Assembly: GCA_938009055.1 (NCBI GenBank)
Contig: CALLIO010000029.1
Span: 1 to 5,297, forward strand
Source: an uncultured Altererythrobacter sp.
GTDB lineage: Bacteria; Pseudomonadota; Alphaproteobacteria; Sphingomonadales; Sphingomonadaceae
DNA length: 5,297 nt
Direction: 5' to 3'
Both the position numbers and the translations under genes were made by a program. Position 1 is the first letter of the stretch. Each line of letters starts with the position of its first letter. Shown here one piece after another: positions 5,239 to 5,297 of this stretch. The notes under the pieces are model-generated. The model was given only the letters and a program-made list of their open reading frames with translations. It did no database searches and had not been told where the DNA came from.

Positions 5239-5297
5239 ATGACACTTGCAATACGCAGCTTGGCAGTGCTTTTGGGCTTGCTCTACCTTTTCTTGGG
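5239..5297 (+). CDS. N-terminus of a probable membrane protein (partial)
   Basis: ATG at 5239 opens a frame that runs off the window, giving MTLAIRSLAVLLGLLYLFL. The short basic start followed by a continuous hydrophobic stretch indicates either a first transmembrane helix or an export signal. GGGGGA (5226-5231) lies 7 bases upstream as a usable Shine-Dalgarno. The segment is too short to name a family. The gene lies after the strong terminator, so it must have its own promoter in 5170-5225; I could not pick out a clear one. Confidence 0.6.
   Translation, partial: MTLAIRSLAVLLGLLYLFL

Noticed and set aside
1..5297. CRISPR array, tRNA, insertion sequence, attachment site or defence system
   Set aside because: No regularly spaced repeats, cloverleaf-like tract, terminal inverted repeats or phage or defence gene motifs were seen; the genes are mostly housekeeping.

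Overview
This 5.3 kb window looks like ordinary chromosomal DNA of an alphaproteobacterium, most probably a sphingomonad such as the Erythrobacter group. That placement is an inference from moderately GC-rich coding, alphaproteobacterial-type TrpS and Dut sequences, a coaBC-dut gene pair, and a possible murJ-like tail just before trpS. I saw no mobile element, CRISPR array, tRNA or rRNA.

Layout: bases 1-56 hold the last 17 codons of an upstream gene on the + strand. trpS (tryptophan-tRNA ligase, + strand) follows at 86-1102. A 180-base gap with a weak terminator-like hairpin separates it from a DUF4136-type lipoprotein gene (+ strand, ending at 1980). That gene converges on dut, and a strong hairpin with T-tract (2013-2049) sits between them and abuts the dut stop codon. 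On the - strand, coaBC (up to 2520-4196) is followed after 3 bases by dut (2049-2516). This is the classic pairing of a coenzyme A biosynthesis enzyme with dUTPase. A 166-base divergent region (4197-4362) rich in short inverted repeats separates coaBC from an alpha-class carbonic anhydrase lipoprotein gene (+ strand, 4363-5106), which ends in a strong terminator (5130-5169). The window closes with the first 19 codons of a gene for a probable membrane protein (from 5239).

Functionally, trpS, dut and coaBC are housekeeping genes: tRNA charging, dUTP removal with dUMP supply, and 4'-phosphopantetheine synthesis. The two lipoproteins are probably exported to the envelope. The carbonic anhydrase would interconvert CO2 and bicarbonate in the periplasm.

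I found no convincing undescribed multi-gene system. The points most worth a second look are a roughly 140-residue acidic, Pro/Ala-rich insertion between the two catalytic halves of CoaBC, and a carbonic anhydrase that keeps its zinc ligands but appears to have lost the usual proton-shuttle His and the conserved Glu behind the third zinc ligand. The Tyr/Arg/Gly-rich duplicated segment of the DUF4136 lipoprotein and the dyad-rich coaBC/carbonic anhydrase intergenic region are lesser points.
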